Positions 1 through 6,844 of a DNA stretch of 13,536 nt are shown one piece after another (position 1 is the stretch's first letter; each line of letters starts with the position of its first letter). The stretch comes from Candidatus Aminicenantota bacterium. GTDB lineage: Bacteria; Acidobacteriota; Aminicenantia; UBA2199. The translations under genes were made by a program, and so were the position numbers. The notes below the pieces were generated by a model that saw nothing but the letters and a program-made list of their open reading frames with translations, did no database searches and was not told the origin of the DNA. The stretch is from NCBI GenBank assembly GCA_030639705.1, contig DAOWKX010000139.1, positions 1 to 13,536 of the forward strand, given 5' to 3'.

Positions 1-190
1 GAAAGAGTATGTTCGACCCAATCCCCAAAAAAATATTAAGGGTGGAATCGTTGAAAGAGAAGGCTCGATTCCACTGGCCAGCGTGATGTATTATTGTAAA
101 GAGTGTGAACAGGGAGTTCGTATCGGTTATAAACTGATAGGAGATCAAAAACAGAGAGTATGTAAGAAATGTGATACGGTTATTGATTAG
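1..190 (+). CDS. rplX: 50S ribosomal protein L24, 3' end (5' truncated by window)
   Basis: The reading frame from base 2 gives 62 codons ending in TAG at 188-190, with no start inside the window. The visible part is the C-terminal two thirds of L24: a GGIVEREGSIPL segment (family consensus GGI.EkEaPI), then a zinc-ribbon-like tail with Cys pairs CKEC and CKKC. L24 is an assembly-initiator protein of the 50S subunit, near the exit tunnel. The Cys pairs mark the metal-binding (C+) form; many bacteria have lost them. It is followed after 9 nt by rplE, the standard spc order, so it is almost certainly co-transcribed. Identity is secure; the N-terminal KOW part lies upstream. Confidence 0.95.
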   Translation, partial: KEYVRPNPQKNIKGGIVEREGSIPLASVMYYCKECEQGVRIGYKLIGDQKQRVCKKCDTVID

Positions 191-199
191 GAGTATAGG

Positions 200-742
200 A
201 TGAAAACCATGGATTTATATGAAAAATTTAATAAAGAGATAAAGCTGACATTGAAAAAAGATTTGAAACTAAAAAATATAATGATGGTCCCCCGGCTGGA
301 AAAAATTGTGGTTAATTCCGGTGTCGGGGAAGCATCTCAGAACATTAAAATACTGGATAAGGTGATGGAAGAGCTGGCCATAATAACAGGTCAGAAGCCG
401 GCAATCAGGAGAGCAAAAAAATCCATCGCTTCATTTAGAATCAGAGATGGGATGCCAGTGGCAGCAACAGTCACCCTGAGGGGAAAAAGAATGTATGAAT
501 TTTTTGAAAGGCTGGTGGATATTGTGATTCCCCGGGTAAAAGATTTCAGAGGACTGTCACCCAGATCGTTTGATGGCAAAGGCAATTACACCTTTGCCTT
601 AAAACACCAGCTGGTTTTCCCGGAGATCAATTATAGCAAGGTCGAAAAAACAAAGGGAATGTCTATAACAGTGGTTACCTCAGCAAAAACAAATGAAGAA
701 GGCAGAGCTTTATTAAAGCACCTGGGTATGCCTTTGATATAA
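200..742 (+). CDS. rplE: 50S ribosomal protein L5
   Basis: This is 180 residues, the usual length for bacterial L5 (about 179). L5 binds 5S rRNA in the central protuberance of the 50S subunit and touches the P-site tRNA. Family motifs are present: ITGQKP (62-67), the basic stretch RRAKKSIASFRIRDG (70-84), PRVKDFRGLS (111-120) and GKGNYTFALKHQLVFPEI (126-143). The ATG at 200 is preceded by TAGGAG at 188-193, which overlaps the rplX stop; a second in-frame ATG at 209 is too far from that site. The next gene, rpsN, has its Shine-Dalgarno sequence over the rplE stop codon, so the two are probably coupled in translation. Confidence 0.97.
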   Translation: MKTMDLYEKFNKEIKLTLKKDLKLKNIMMVPRLEKIVVNSGVGEASQNIKILDKVMEELAIITGQKPAIRRAKKSIASFRIRDGMPVAATVTLRGKRMYEFFERLVDIVIPRVKDFRGLSPRSFDGKGNYTFALKHQLVFPEINYSKVEKTKGMSITVVTSAKTNEEGRALLKHLGMPLI

Positions 743-753
743 AGGAGGAAAAA

Positions 754-939
754 GTGGCAAAAAAATCGACTATCGCTAAAGCGAGCAAGCCAAAAAAATA
801 TAAAGTCAGGCATAGAAACAGATGCAGAATCTGTGGAAGGCCAAGGGCAGTATATAAAAAATTTGAATTATGCCGATTATGTTTTAGAGAATTATCTTTA
901 AGAGGAGAAATTCCAGGTGTAACCAAGGCATCCTGGTGA
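754..939 (+). CDS. rpsN: 30S ribosomal protein S14, type Z (zinc-binding)
   Basis: At 61 residues this is the short, zinc-binding S14 (type Z), not the roughly 100-residue zinc-free form. Cys24-x2-Cys27 and Cys40-x2-Cys43 form the zinc knuckle, followed by the conserved FRELSLRGEIPGVTKASW end. S14 sits in the head of the 30S subunit. The start is GTG at 754, with a perfect AAAGGAGG at 741-748 lying across the rplE stop; the N-terminus MAKKS fits the family. It lies between rplE and rpsH as in the spc operon. Zinc-type S14 is the ancestral form and is common in Firmicutes, thermophiles and many anaerobes. Confidence 0.97.
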   Translation: MAKKSTIAKASKPKKYKVRHRNRCRICGRPRAVYKKFELCRLCFRELSLRGEIPGVTKASW

Positions 940-948
940 GGAGTTGAC

Positions 949-1344
949 ATGAGCCATACTGATCCAATTGCAGATATGTTGACCAGAATAAGAAATGCAA
1001 TGATGGTGGAAAAAAAAGAAGTAACTATCCCGCATTCGAAAATAAAACTCGAGATTTCTGAAATATTAAAAAGAGAGGGATACATTTCTGATTTTAAAGT
1101 TGAAAAAGAATTTCCTCCGAGCATAATCGTAAATCTTAAATATGGTAAAAAAAAGGAGCCTGTCATTGAAGGATTAAAAAGGATATCGAAACCCGGGCTT
1201 CGGGTATATACCGATGTCGAACATATACCGACAGTATTGGGTGGTCTGGGATTGGCCGTTATATCCACATCAAATGGAATAATGACCGGAAAAGAATGTA
1301 AGAAGAACAGGATGGGCGGAGAAGTGTTACTTTATGTTTGGTAG
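949..1344 (+). CDS. rpsH: 30S ribosomal protein S8
   Basis: The 131 residues match the usual S8 length. The N-terminus MSHTDPIADMLTRIRNA and the C-terminal signature GLAVISTSNGIMTGKE (about 101-116) with KPGLRVY (81-87) are diagnostic. S8 binds helix 21 of 16S rRNA in the 30S platform; in E. coli it is also the translational repressor of the spc operon, by binding an rRNA-like hairpin around the L5 start. I did not recognise a matching hairpin at the rplE start here, so that regulation is not shown. ATG at 949 follows GAGGAG at 938-943. Confidence 0.97.
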   Translation: MSHTDPIADMLTRIRNAMMVEKKEVTIPHSKIKLEISEILKREGYISDFKVEKEFPPSIIVNLKYGKKKEPVIEGLKRISKPGLRVYTDVEHIPTVLGGLGLAVISTSNGIMTGKECKKNRMGGEVLLYVW

Positions 1345-1352
1345 GAGGAACA

Positions 1353-1886
1353 ATGTCGAGGTTAGCTGCAAAACCAGTTGAATTTGATAGTTCGGTAACC
1401 ACTGAACTAAAGGATGGTTTGCTGAAAGTAAAAGGACCCAAAGGTGAACTGTCTATCCCAATAAAAGAGTGTATTAAAGTGAAAGTTGAGAACAATAGAA
1501 TTTTTGTGGATCGGGAAAAAGACTCGGATAGTGCCTTTCAGGGATTGACATGGAGTTTAATTAAAAATGCTGTAATTGGTGTAACCAAAGGTTTTTCAAA
1601 AAAACTGGAAGTTGTTGGAAAAGGGTGGCGTTCAGCGGTGAAAGGCAATAAAATTAATCTTCAGGTAGGTCTTTCAAATCCAGTAGATTTTCAGTTACCG
1701 GAGGGTGTCACCGCCACCCAGGCGAATCCCGGGAGTTTTACCATATTTTCACATGATAAACAACTACTGGGCCAGGTTTGCGCCGATATTCAGAGGATTA
1801 GACCTGTTGAACCTTACAAGTTAAAGGGAATCCGGATTGAGGGCCAGTATTTACGGAAAAAAGTGAGAAAGACAGCGGGAGTATAA
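1353..1886 (+). CDS. rplF: 50S ribosomal protein L6
   Basis: Starting at ATG 1353 the product has 177 residues, the normal L6 size. An in-frame TTG at 1338 would add five residues (MVGGT) encoded by the Shine-Dalgarno region itself, so I reject it: AGGAGG at 1343-1348 sits 4 nt before the ATG and overlaps the rpsH stop. The two repeated L6 domains are visible: KGPKGELSIPI (27-37) with GLTWSLIKNAVIGVTKGF (64-81), then LEVVGKGWRSAVKG (85-98), and the signature RPVEPYKLKGIRIEG (150-164). L6 binds 23S rRNA near the factor-binding site. The C-terminus (YLRKKVRKTAGV) is a slight variant of the common RKEGKTA end. Confidence 0.97.
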   Translation: MSRLAAKPVEFDSSVTTELKDGLLKVKGPKGELSIPIKECIKVKVENNRIFVDREKDSDSAFQGLTWSLIKNAVIGVTKGFSKKLEVVGKGWRSAVKGNKINLQVGLSNPVDFQLPEGVTATQANPGSFTIFSHDKQLLGQVCADIQRIRPVEPYKLKGIRIEGQYLRKKVRKTAGV

Positions 1887-1887
1887 A

Positions 1888-2262
1888 ATGATAACACCGA
1901 AGTACATTTTAAAAAACAAGAGAAAACAGAGGATTCGAAAATCTATAAAGAAAAAGATTTATGGAACACCAACAAAACCCAGGCTTATTATTTTTAGAAG
2001 TAATAAATATTTATATGCGCAGGTTTATAATGATTCAAGTGCCAAATTGTTAGCCTATGTTTCTACTCTTGAGAAGGAAGTAAATTCAAAGTTGAAGAGT
2101 TTTAAAGATAGAGAAGCTGCAAAACACATGGGAAAAGTGATGGCTGGACGGTTAAAAAAGTTAAAAATCAAAACCGTTGTGTTTGATCGAAACACCTATG
2201 ATTTTAAAGGTCGGGTAAAATTATTTGCAGATAGTGTTAGGGAAAATGGAATACAAATTTAA
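1888..2262 (+). CDS. rplR: 50S ribosomal protein L18
   Basis: A 124-residue L18, which brings 5S rRNA into the central protuberance together with L5. The very basic N-terminus (residues 9-24), the core PRLIIFRSNKYLYAQVYND (31-49) and the C-terminal FDR....GRVKLFADSVRENG (99-121) identify it. One spot differs from the common pattern: DRGGY.YHGR is here DRNTYDFKGR (100-109), a mild divergence in the otherwise conserved 5S-binding end. The ATG at 1888 lies one base after the rplF stop; the ribosome-binding site (GGGAG, 1877-1881) is weaker than its neighbours' and overlaps rplF, suggesting translational coupling. Confidence 0.96.
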   Translation: MITPKYILKNKRKQRIRKSIKKKIYGTPTKPRLIIFRSNKYLYAQVYNDSSAKLLAYVSTLEKEVNSKLKSFKDREAAKHMGKVMAGRLKKLKIKTVVFDRNTYDFKGRVKLFADSVRENGIQI

Positions 2263-2273
2263 GGAGTAAAACA

Positions 2274-2774
2274 GTGGAAAAGTTTGAAGAATCGGAAGTA
2301 TTATTTGAGGAAAAGGTAATCTCTATAAGACGGGTCACCAAAGTTGTAAAGGGTGGCAAAAACCTTCGGTTTTCAGCTGCAGTCGTGGTCGGGGATAAGA
2401 AAGGAAAAGTCGGACTGGGTACTGGAAAGGCCAGAGAGGTTCCGTTAGCAATAAAAAAAGCAGTAACTGATGCGAAAAAGAATTTAATAAATGTTCCAGT
2501 AGTGAAAGGCACCATACCCTATTATACCATTGGGGAATTTGGTGGTGCCCGGGTTGTATTAAGACCCGCAGCCGCCGGTACCGGTGTCATTGCCGGAGGT
2601 TCGGTAAGGGTGCTCATGGAACTGGCCGGAATCCATAACATTTTGACAAAAAGTTTGAAGAGTAAAAATACATTGACGGTTGCCAGGGCAACGATTTGCG
2701 GATTAAACGCTTTGAAAAATTCGCAGTATATAAAAGAAAAACGAAGTATTAATGAGGAACAACTATGGCAGTAA
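2274..2774 (+). CDS. rpsE: 30S ribosomal protein S5
   Basis: 166 residues, typical of S5. The N-terminal double-stranded RNA-binding fold has VISIRRVTKVVKGGKNLRFS (15-34) and GDKKGKVGLGTGKAREVP (40-57); the C-terminal half has RPAAAGTGVIAGGSVRVLME (97-116) and a final helix with ARATICGLNAL (137-147). S5 lies at the mRNA entry side of the 30S subunit and influences decoding accuracy. The GTG start at 2274 follows AAGGAG at 2261-2266. The last 10 nt overlap the start of rpmD in another frame, as in many spc operons. Confidence 0.97.
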   Translation: MEKFEESEVLFEEKVISIRRVTKVVKGGKNLRFSAAVVVGDKKGKVGLGTGKAREVPLAIKKAVTDAKKNLINVPVVKGTIPYYTIGEFGGARVVLRPAAAGTGVIAGGSVRVLMELAGIHNILTKSLKSKNTLTVARATICGLNALKNSQYIKEKRSINEEQLWQ

Positions 2775-2974
2775 AAAAGAAAGAAAGTTTTCCTCTTATT
2801 GAAATTACCCTGAAGAAGAGTCTGGCCGGGCGGACAAAGAAACAGAGGGCAATCATTGCCGGACTTGGATTAAGAAAGCTAAATTCCAGTGTGACCAGGG
2901 AAAAAAGGCCTGAGATTCTCGGGATGATAAATAAAGTGGATTTTATGTTAGAGGTTAAGGAGGTTAAACCATGA
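2765..2974 (+). CDS. rpmD: 50S ribosomal protein L30
   Basis: 69 residues, slightly longer than the usual 58-62 because of an N-terminal extension MAVKKKESF. The L30 core is clear: IEITLKKSLAGRTKKQRA (13-30), then LGLRKLNSSV (35-44) and the C-terminal GMINKVDFMLEVKEV. L30 is a small protein on the solvent side of the 50S subunit and is absent from some lineages. ATG 2765 lies inside the end of rpsE (10-nt overlap), with GAGGA at 2754-2758 as the ribosome-binding site. Its stop TGA (2972-2974) overlaps the start of rplO. Confidence 0.95.
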   Translation: MAVKKKESFPLIEITLKKSLAGRTKKQRAIIAGLGLRKLNSSVTREKRPEILGMINKVDFMLEVKEVKP

Positions 2975-3426
2975 TGACATTGTCGAACCTGAAGCCGGCT
3001 AAAGGTGCTGTTAAAAAAAGGAAAAGAATTGGCAGAGGTCCGGGATCCGGGTATGGTAAGACTGCTGGGAGAGGCATGAATGGTCAAAAATCAAGAAGCG
3101 GATATTCCCGGAAGAGAGCATTCGAAGGGGGTCAAATGCCGCTGGTGAGAAGAGTCCCGAAACGTGGGTTTACCAATTTTAACCGAAAAGAATATAACAT
3201 TGTCAATTTGGATTCCCTTGAAAAAATCGGCTTGACTAAAATAAAATTAGAAGATTTTTTTAAGAAGAAATTAGTAAGAAATAGACGTTTAGGTGTTAAG
3301 ATTCTTGGTAATGGTGATTTGTCCCGGAAGATAGAAATTCATGCCCACAAGTTTTCCAAGACAGCGGTTGATAAAATCGAAAAAAATGGGGGTCAGGCAA
3401 TCGTTATCCGAGGAGAAGAAAAGTGA
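2971..3426 (+). CDS. rplO: 50S ribosomal protein L15
   Basis: 151 residues, normal for L15. The glycine/arginine-rich N-terminal extension that winds through 23S rRNA is evident: GRGPGSGYGKTAGRGMNGQK (21-40), followed by QMPLVRRVPKRGFTN (55-69). The C-terminal signature KILGNGDLSRKIEIHAHKFS (110-129) ends the globular domain. Two ATG codons stand in tandem (2971 and 2974); AAGGAGG at 2957-2963 is 7 nt from the first and 10 nt from the second, so the first is favoured, though the family N-terminus suits either. The start overlaps the rpmD stop (ATGA) and the end overlaps the secY start (GTGA). Confidence 0.97.
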   Translation: MMTLSNLKPAKGAVKKRKRIGRGPGSGYGKTAGRGMNGQKSRSGYSRKRAFEGGQMPLVRRVPKRGFTNFNRKEYNIVNLDSLEKIGLTKIKLEDFFKKKLVRNRRLGVKILGNGDLSRKIEIHAHKFSKTAVDKIEKNGGQAIVIRGEEK

Positions 3427-4808
3427 TTACATTTTTAAGAAATATATTCATTATTCCAGAATTGAGGAAAAGAATCATTTTTACCTTTTTGATGCTGGCT
3501 GTCTATAGGATCGGTTCCCAGATTGTTATTCCCGGGATCAATATGGAAGCCTTGGCAGAATTTTTTGCCAATGCCCGGGGTACGATTTTAGGGTTTTTGG
3601 ATATGTTTTCCGGCAGGAACATGTCAAGGATGACCATTTTTGCCCTTGGTATTATGCCCTATATCAGTGCATCCATCATTCTTCAATTATTGCAGGTTGT
3701 ATGGCCCTATCTGGAGAAAATTTCAAAAGAAGGTGAATTGGGAAGAAAAAAGATTACTCAGTATACCAGGTATGGGACCGTATTAATTTGTCTTGTCCAA
3801 TCATTTGGAATCTCTTATGGCCTGGAAAAGATGGGAGGCAGTGCAACAGGAGGATTGCCGGTTGTATTGAATCCTGGATGGGGATTCAGATTTTTAGCCA
3901 TATTAACATTGACCACCGGAACTATTTTTATTATGTGGCTGGGCGAGCAAATTTCAGAAAGGGGAATTGGAAATGGAATTTCGCTGATTATTTTTGCCGG
4001 TATTGTCGTAGGCTTGGTCCCGGGTGCTGCCAGTACGCTGGAAGGATTTCAAACCGGAGACATGAATCCTCTAAAGATCATATTCTTATTGGTATTAATG
4101 ATTGGAGTCATTGGTTTTATTGTTTTTGTTGAGATGGGGCAGCGGCGCATTCCCATCTCTTACGCCAAACGAATTCAAGGAAGACGAATGATGGGGGGCC
4201 AGAGTACATTTTTGCCGCTCAAGGTGAATACCGGAGGGGTTATTCCGATTATTTTTGCTGCTTCGGTGACTACTTTTCCCGCAACCATTGCCGGTTTTAT
4301 CAATCATCCCATTGCTCAGAGTATAAAAAACCATCTGGGATTGGGCATGCCTTTATACAACCTGATATATATAACTGCGATTATTTTCTTTACCTATTTT
4401 TATGTATCCATTATTTTTAATCCGCAAGATGTTTCGGATAATTTAAAAAAATATGGTGGATTTATTCCGGGGATTAGAGCCGGGAAAAATACTTCAGAAT
4501 ATATTGATAATGTGTTATCTAAATTGACCTTTATCGGAGCACTTTATCTGGCTCTGGTGGCTCTCATTCCGGAGTTTTTGATGACCGGGTTCAAAGTGGG
4601 CGCGATACCGTTTATCGGTGATTTTCTGGAAGCCAACTTACCCAAAATGCTTTATGAAGGAATGGGCGTGCGTTTTTACTTTGGAGGTACATCCATTTTA
4701 ATTGTTGTCGGTGTTGCCATGGATACGGTTCAACAAATCGAAGCTCAGCTGACCATGAGAAATTACGAAAGCTTCTCCAGGAAGGGCAGGATAAGAGGAA
4801 GGAGATAG
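3423..4808 (+). CDS. secY: Preprotein translocase subunit SecY
   Basis: 461 residues (E. coli SecY has 443). SecY is the channel of the SecYEG translocon in the inner membrane and passes signal-peptide proteins outward or into the membrane. Ten hydrophobic segments can be traced. Diagnostic stretches are the plug and second helix, GFLDMFSGRNMSRM (57-70) then ALGIMPYISASIILQLLQ (74-91); GEQISERGIGNGISLIIFAG near residue 175; the cytosolic loop RRIPISYAKRIQGR; and the C-terminal RKGRIRGRR. GTG at 3423 overlaps the rplO stop by 4 nt, so SecY is probably made by coupled re-initiation. The GHL13-like protein encoded downstream has a signal peptide and would be a client. Confidence 0.98.
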   Translation: MITFLRNIFIIPELRKRIIFTFLMLAVYRIGSQIVIPGINMEALAEFFANARGTILGFLDMFSGRNMSRMTIFALGIMPYISASIILQLLQVVWPYLEKISKEGELGRKKITQYTRYGTVLICLVQSFGISYGLEKMGGSATGGLPVVLNPGWGFRFLAILTLTTGTIFIMWLGEQISERGIGNGISLIIFAGIVVGLVPGAASTLEGFQTGDMNPLKIIFLLVLMIGVIGFIVFVEMGQRRIPISYAKRIQGRRMMGGQSTFLPLKVNTGGVIPIIFAASVTTFPATIAGFINHPIAQSIKNHLGLGMPLYNLIYITAIIFFTYFYVSIIFNPQDVSDNLKKYGGFIPGIRAGKNTSEYIDNVLSKLTFIGALYLALVALIPEFLMTGFKVGAIPFIGDFLEANLPKMLYEGMGVRFYFGGTSILIVVGVAMDTVQQIEAQLTMRNYESFSRKGRIRGRR

Positions 4809-4824
4809 AATAAAAAAAAGAGGC

Positions 4825-5580
4825 ATGGAGTTGATTATACTGAAAACCAATAATGAACTATGGTTGATGCGGGAGGCCAATCGGATTATTGCGGTGATCC
4901 TTACAGATATCAAAGCAAAAATAAAAGCAGGTGTTAGCACCTATGAACTGGATCAATGGGCTGAAGAGAAAATTCTCAGCTTGAATGCCAGACCCGGATT
5001 CAAAGGATATAAGGGTTATCCTGCGACCTTATGTACCTCTATTAATAACGAAGTGGTTCATGGAATTCCTTCAAAAAAAAGAAAACTTAAAAACGGTGAT
5101 ATTATTGGCATTGATGTTGGTTGTATATACAAAGATTTTTATGGAGATGGTGCCTATACCTACCCGGTTGGTGATGTGTCAGAGGCGGCAATCGATTTGA
5201 TGAACACCTGCAAAAAATCTCTACTTGAGGGGATAAGCCAGGCTAAAAAAGGAAATCGTGTCAGTGATATATCCAATTCAATCGATAAATGTGTTCGATC
5301 AAAGGGGTATGAAATCATAAGGGATTTAACCGGACATGGAATAGGACGTGAATTGCATGAAGAACCGCAGATTTTAAATTACAATAGTGGAGAGAAAGGA
5401 CCCAAATTACGGCCAAATATGACCTTGTCGATTGAACCGATGATTTCCAATGGGTCTTTTGAAATAAAAACCCTGGATGATAACTGGACAGTAGTGACCG
5501 TGGATGGGAGTTTATCCGCTCATTATGAACATACCATTGCCATCACTGAAAGTGGTCCTGAAATTTTAACGAGGTTGTAA
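4825..5580 (+). CDS. map: Methionine aminopeptidase, type I
   Basis: Removes the N-terminal methionine from nascent proteins after deformylation. The 251 residues line up with type I bacterial MetAP without insertions, and the five metal ligands fall at the E. coli positions: Asp97, Asp108, His171, Glu204, Glu235, with His79 and His178 also present. The motifs are NNEVVHGIPS (74-83), GIDVGCIYKDFYGDGA (95-110), LTGHGIGRELHEEP (168-181), SIEPM (202-206) and YEHTIAI (234-240). There is no N-terminal zinc-finger extension. ATG 4825 has a weak ribosome-binding site (AGAGG, 4819-4823); a TTG at 4831 is possible but its GGAG touches it. It follows secY after 16 nt, with no adk between. Confidence 0.97.
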   Translation: MELIILKTNNELWLMREANRIIAVILTDIKAKIKAGVSTYELDQWAEEKILSLNARPGFKGYKGYPATLCTSINNEVVHGIPSKKRKLKNGDIIGIDVGCIYKDFYGDGAYTYPVGDVSEAAIDLMNTCKKSLLEGISQAKKGNRVSDISNSIDKCVRSKGYEIIRDLTGHGIGRELHEEPQILNYNSGEKGPKLRPNMTLSIEPMISNGSFEIKTLDDNWTVVTVDGSLSAHYEHTIAITESGPEILTRL

Positions 5581-5807
5581 TGGCAGCAAAAAAAAAAGAG
5601 ATCATTGAAGCCAAGGGACTCATACTTGAATCATTGCCCAATGCCATGTTTCTGGTTGAGTTGGAACATAATCATCATCGAATTTTAGCTCACCCTTCCG
5701 GGAAAATGAGAAAAAATAACATCAGAATTCTTCCCGGAGATAAAATATTATTGGAGATATCACCCTATGACATTACCAGAGGTAGAATTATTTACAGGTT
5801 TAAATAG
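5580..5807 (+). CDS. infA: Translation initiation factor IF-1
   Basis: A 75-residue IF-1, one small S1-like OB fold that occupies the 30S A site during initiation. Motifs: EAKGLILESLPNAMFLVELE (10-29), AHPSGKMRKNNIRILPGDK (37-55) and SPYDITRGRIIYRFK (61-75), the last being the near-invariant C-terminus. The N-terminus MAAKKKE is a few residues more basic than the usual MAKEE. The start ATG overlaps the map stop by one base (TAATG), so its translation is probably coupled to map. The secY-map-infA-rpmJ-rpsM order joins the spc and alpha groups, as in many bacteria. Confidence 0.97.
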   Translation: MAAKKKEIIEAKGLILESLPNAMFLVELEHNHHRILAHPSGKMRKNNIRILPGDKILLEISPYDITRGRIIYRFK

Positions 5808-5816
5808 GAGGTCATG

Positions 5817-5930
5817 ATGAAGGTCAGAGCTTCTGTAAAAAAGATGTGCGATAAATGTAAGATTGTCAAGAGAAAAGGTGTGGTTCGGGTCATTTGCAGG
5901 GATCCCAAGCATAAACAAAGACAGGGATGA
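5817..5930 (+). CDS. rpmJ: 50S ribosomal protein L36 (zinc-binding form)
   Basis: A 37-residue frame, the exact standard length of L36. It reads MKVRASVKKMCDKCKIVKRK and continues GVVRVICRDPKHKQRQG. Cys11, Cys14, Cys27 and His32 form the CCCH zinc site. L36 stabilises 23S rRNA folding in the 50S subunit; the Cys form is replaced by a zinc-free paralogue under zinc starvation in some bacteria. Of two tandem ATGs (5814, 5817) the second is preferred: TAGGAGG at 5805-5811 is 5 nt away from it but only 2 nt from the first. The Shine-Dalgarno sequence overlaps the infA stop. Confidence 0.96.
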   Translation: MKVRASVKKMCDKCKIVKRKGVVRVICRDPKHKQRQG

Positions 5931-5989
5931 GTAAAAATGAATAATGAATATCGAATAATAAATGAAAAAAATGGTAAAGGGAGGTAAAA
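5931..5989 (+). other. Intergenic rpmJ-rpsM segment with repeat-like AT-rich sequence
   Basis: 59 nt separate rpmJ from rpsM, unusually long for this operon. The middle holds two similar stretches, AATAATGAATATCG (5939-5952) and AATAATAAATGAA (5954-5966). Their pattern resembles degenerate AATAATGAATATCGAA-type intergenic repeats that I recall from various environmental bacterial genomes; this is recollection, not a match I could test. A 16-codon frame, MNNEYRIINEKNGKGR (5937-5987), spans it without its own ribosome-binding site and is probably not a gene. The 3' end carries the strong rpsM ribosome-binding site AAAGGGAGG (5976-5984). Confidence 0.4.
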
Positions 5990-6358
5990 TTGGCAAGAAT
6001 AGCTGGAGTTGAAATTCCCAATCAAAAAAGAATAGAAATTGGGTTGACTTTTATTTTTGGGATTGGAAGGCCCAGGTCAAAGATGATATTGGAAAAAACC
6101 AAAATTGATTTGGATAAAAAGGTAAAAGATTTATCAGCCGATGAATTGGGTCGAATCAGAAAGCATATTGAATCCTCGGAAATTGTAGAAGGTGATTTAA
6201 GGAAAAATACTAACCAGGATATTAAACGACTGATGGATATCAATAGTTATCGTGGTCGGAGACATCAGAGAGGTCTTCCGGTAAGAGGTCAGCGGACCAA
6301 AACCAATGCCAGAACAAGAAAAGGGCCGCGTGGTGCAATGATAAAAAAGAGAAAATGA
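5990..6358 (+). CDS. rpsM: 30S ribosomal protein S13
   Basis: 122 residues, typical of S13, which sits at the top of the 30S head and contacts 50S (bridge B1) and P-site tRNA through its tail. MARIAGVEIPNQKRIEIGLT (1-20), the helix-two-turns-helix part FIFGIGRPRSKMILEK (21-36) and the arginine-rich end RGRRHQRGLPVRGQRTKTNA (88-107) with RTRKGPRGAM identify it. The start is TTG at 5990, the only TTG start I assign here; the family N-terminus and AAAGGGAGG at 5976-5984 support it, and no in-frame ATG or GTG fits better. It opens the alpha operon group. Confidence 0.96.
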   Translation: MARIAGVEIPNQKRIEIGLTFIFGIGRPRSKMILEKTKIDLDKKVKDLSADELGRIRKHIESSEIVEGDLRKNTNQDIKRLMDINSYRGRRHQRGLPVRGQRTKTNARTRKGPRGAMIKKRK

Positions 6359-6436
6359 TTATGATTAAAATCTTTTCAACTAAGATATTAAAGGTTATAA
6401 AGTTGGCACTATTATTAACCGTGATGGAGGAAATAT
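6359..6436 (+). other. Intergenic rpsM-rpsK segment with short ORF
   Basis: A 78-nt gap, the largest in the ribosomal run, in a place where rpsM and rpsK usually nearly touch. A 27-codon frame starts at ATG 6361, two bases after the rpsM stop, and ends at TAA 6442-6444, just inside rpsK. It reads MIKIFSTKILKVIKLALLLT and continues VMEEIYG: a basic N-terminal part, then a short hydrophobic run. It lacks its own Shine-Dalgarno sequence, so it could only be translated by coupling to rpsM. I cannot tell a leader or coupling peptide from chance. The segment also holds the candidate promoter at 6373-6401 and the rpsK ribosome-binding site (GGAGG, 6426-6430). Confidence 0.35.
6373..6401 (+). promoter_or_regulatory. 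Possible weak sigma70-type promoter upstream of rpsK
   Basis: TTTTCA (6373-6378) and TATAAA (6396-6401) are separated by exactly 17 nt and resemble -35 and -10 boxes (4/6 and 5/6 matches). They lie in the unusual 78-nt gap and could start a rpsK-rpsD-rpoA-rplQ transcript. The surroundings are AT-rich, so a chance match is quite possible. Confidence 0.25.
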
Positions 6437-6832
6437 ATGGCTAAGAGACCGGTTAGAAAAAAAACATCAAAAAAAGAAAAGAAGAGTGTTTCTCATGGGA
6501 TCATGTATATTTATTCAACCTTCAATAATACCATTGTGTCCATCACTGATAAAGACGGGAATGTACTTTCCTGGTCATCAGGGGGGGTGGCGGGATTTAA
6601 AGGGTCTCGCAAATCCACTCCCTTTGCAGCTCAGTTAGCAGCAGAAAAAGCCCTGCAGGGTGCCCAAAACTTTGGAATTAAAACCCTTGATATAAGAGTA
6701 AAGGGACCTGGCGCAGGAAGAGAAAGTGCTATCAGATCGGTCGGGGGCACATCTTTTAAAGTGAAAACCATTAAGGATATTACCCCGATACCACACAATG
6801 GCTGCAGGCCGAGAAAGAAAAGACGGGTTTGA
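6437..6832 (+). CDS. rpsK: 30S ribosomal protein S11
   Basis: 131 residues, normal for S11, a protein of the 30S platform near the E-site mRNA and the 3' end of 16S rRNA. STFNNTIVSITDKDGNVLSW (27-46), the signature VKGPGAGRESAIRSVGG (88-104) and the C-terminal DITPIPHNGCRPRKKRRV are all present. The first 18 residues are lysine-rich, as usual. ATG 6437 follows GGAGG (6426-6430) by 6 nt. The gene is separated from rpsM by a longer gap than expected but is only 12 nt from rpsD. Confidence 0.97.
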   Translation: MAKRPVRKKTSKKEKKSVSHGIMYIYSTFNNTIVSITDKDGNVLSWSSGGVAGFKGSRKSTPFAAQLAAEKALQGAQNFGIKTLDIRVKGPGAGRESAIRSVGGTSFKVKTIKDITPIPHNGCRPRKKRRV

Positions 6833-6844
6833 GGAGGAAACAGA

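Noticed and set aside
675..1268. 197-codon antisense open frame across rpsN and rpsH
   Set aside because: It lies wholly over conserved ribosomal genes, lacks a ribosome-binding site and has a composition expected of a shadow frame.
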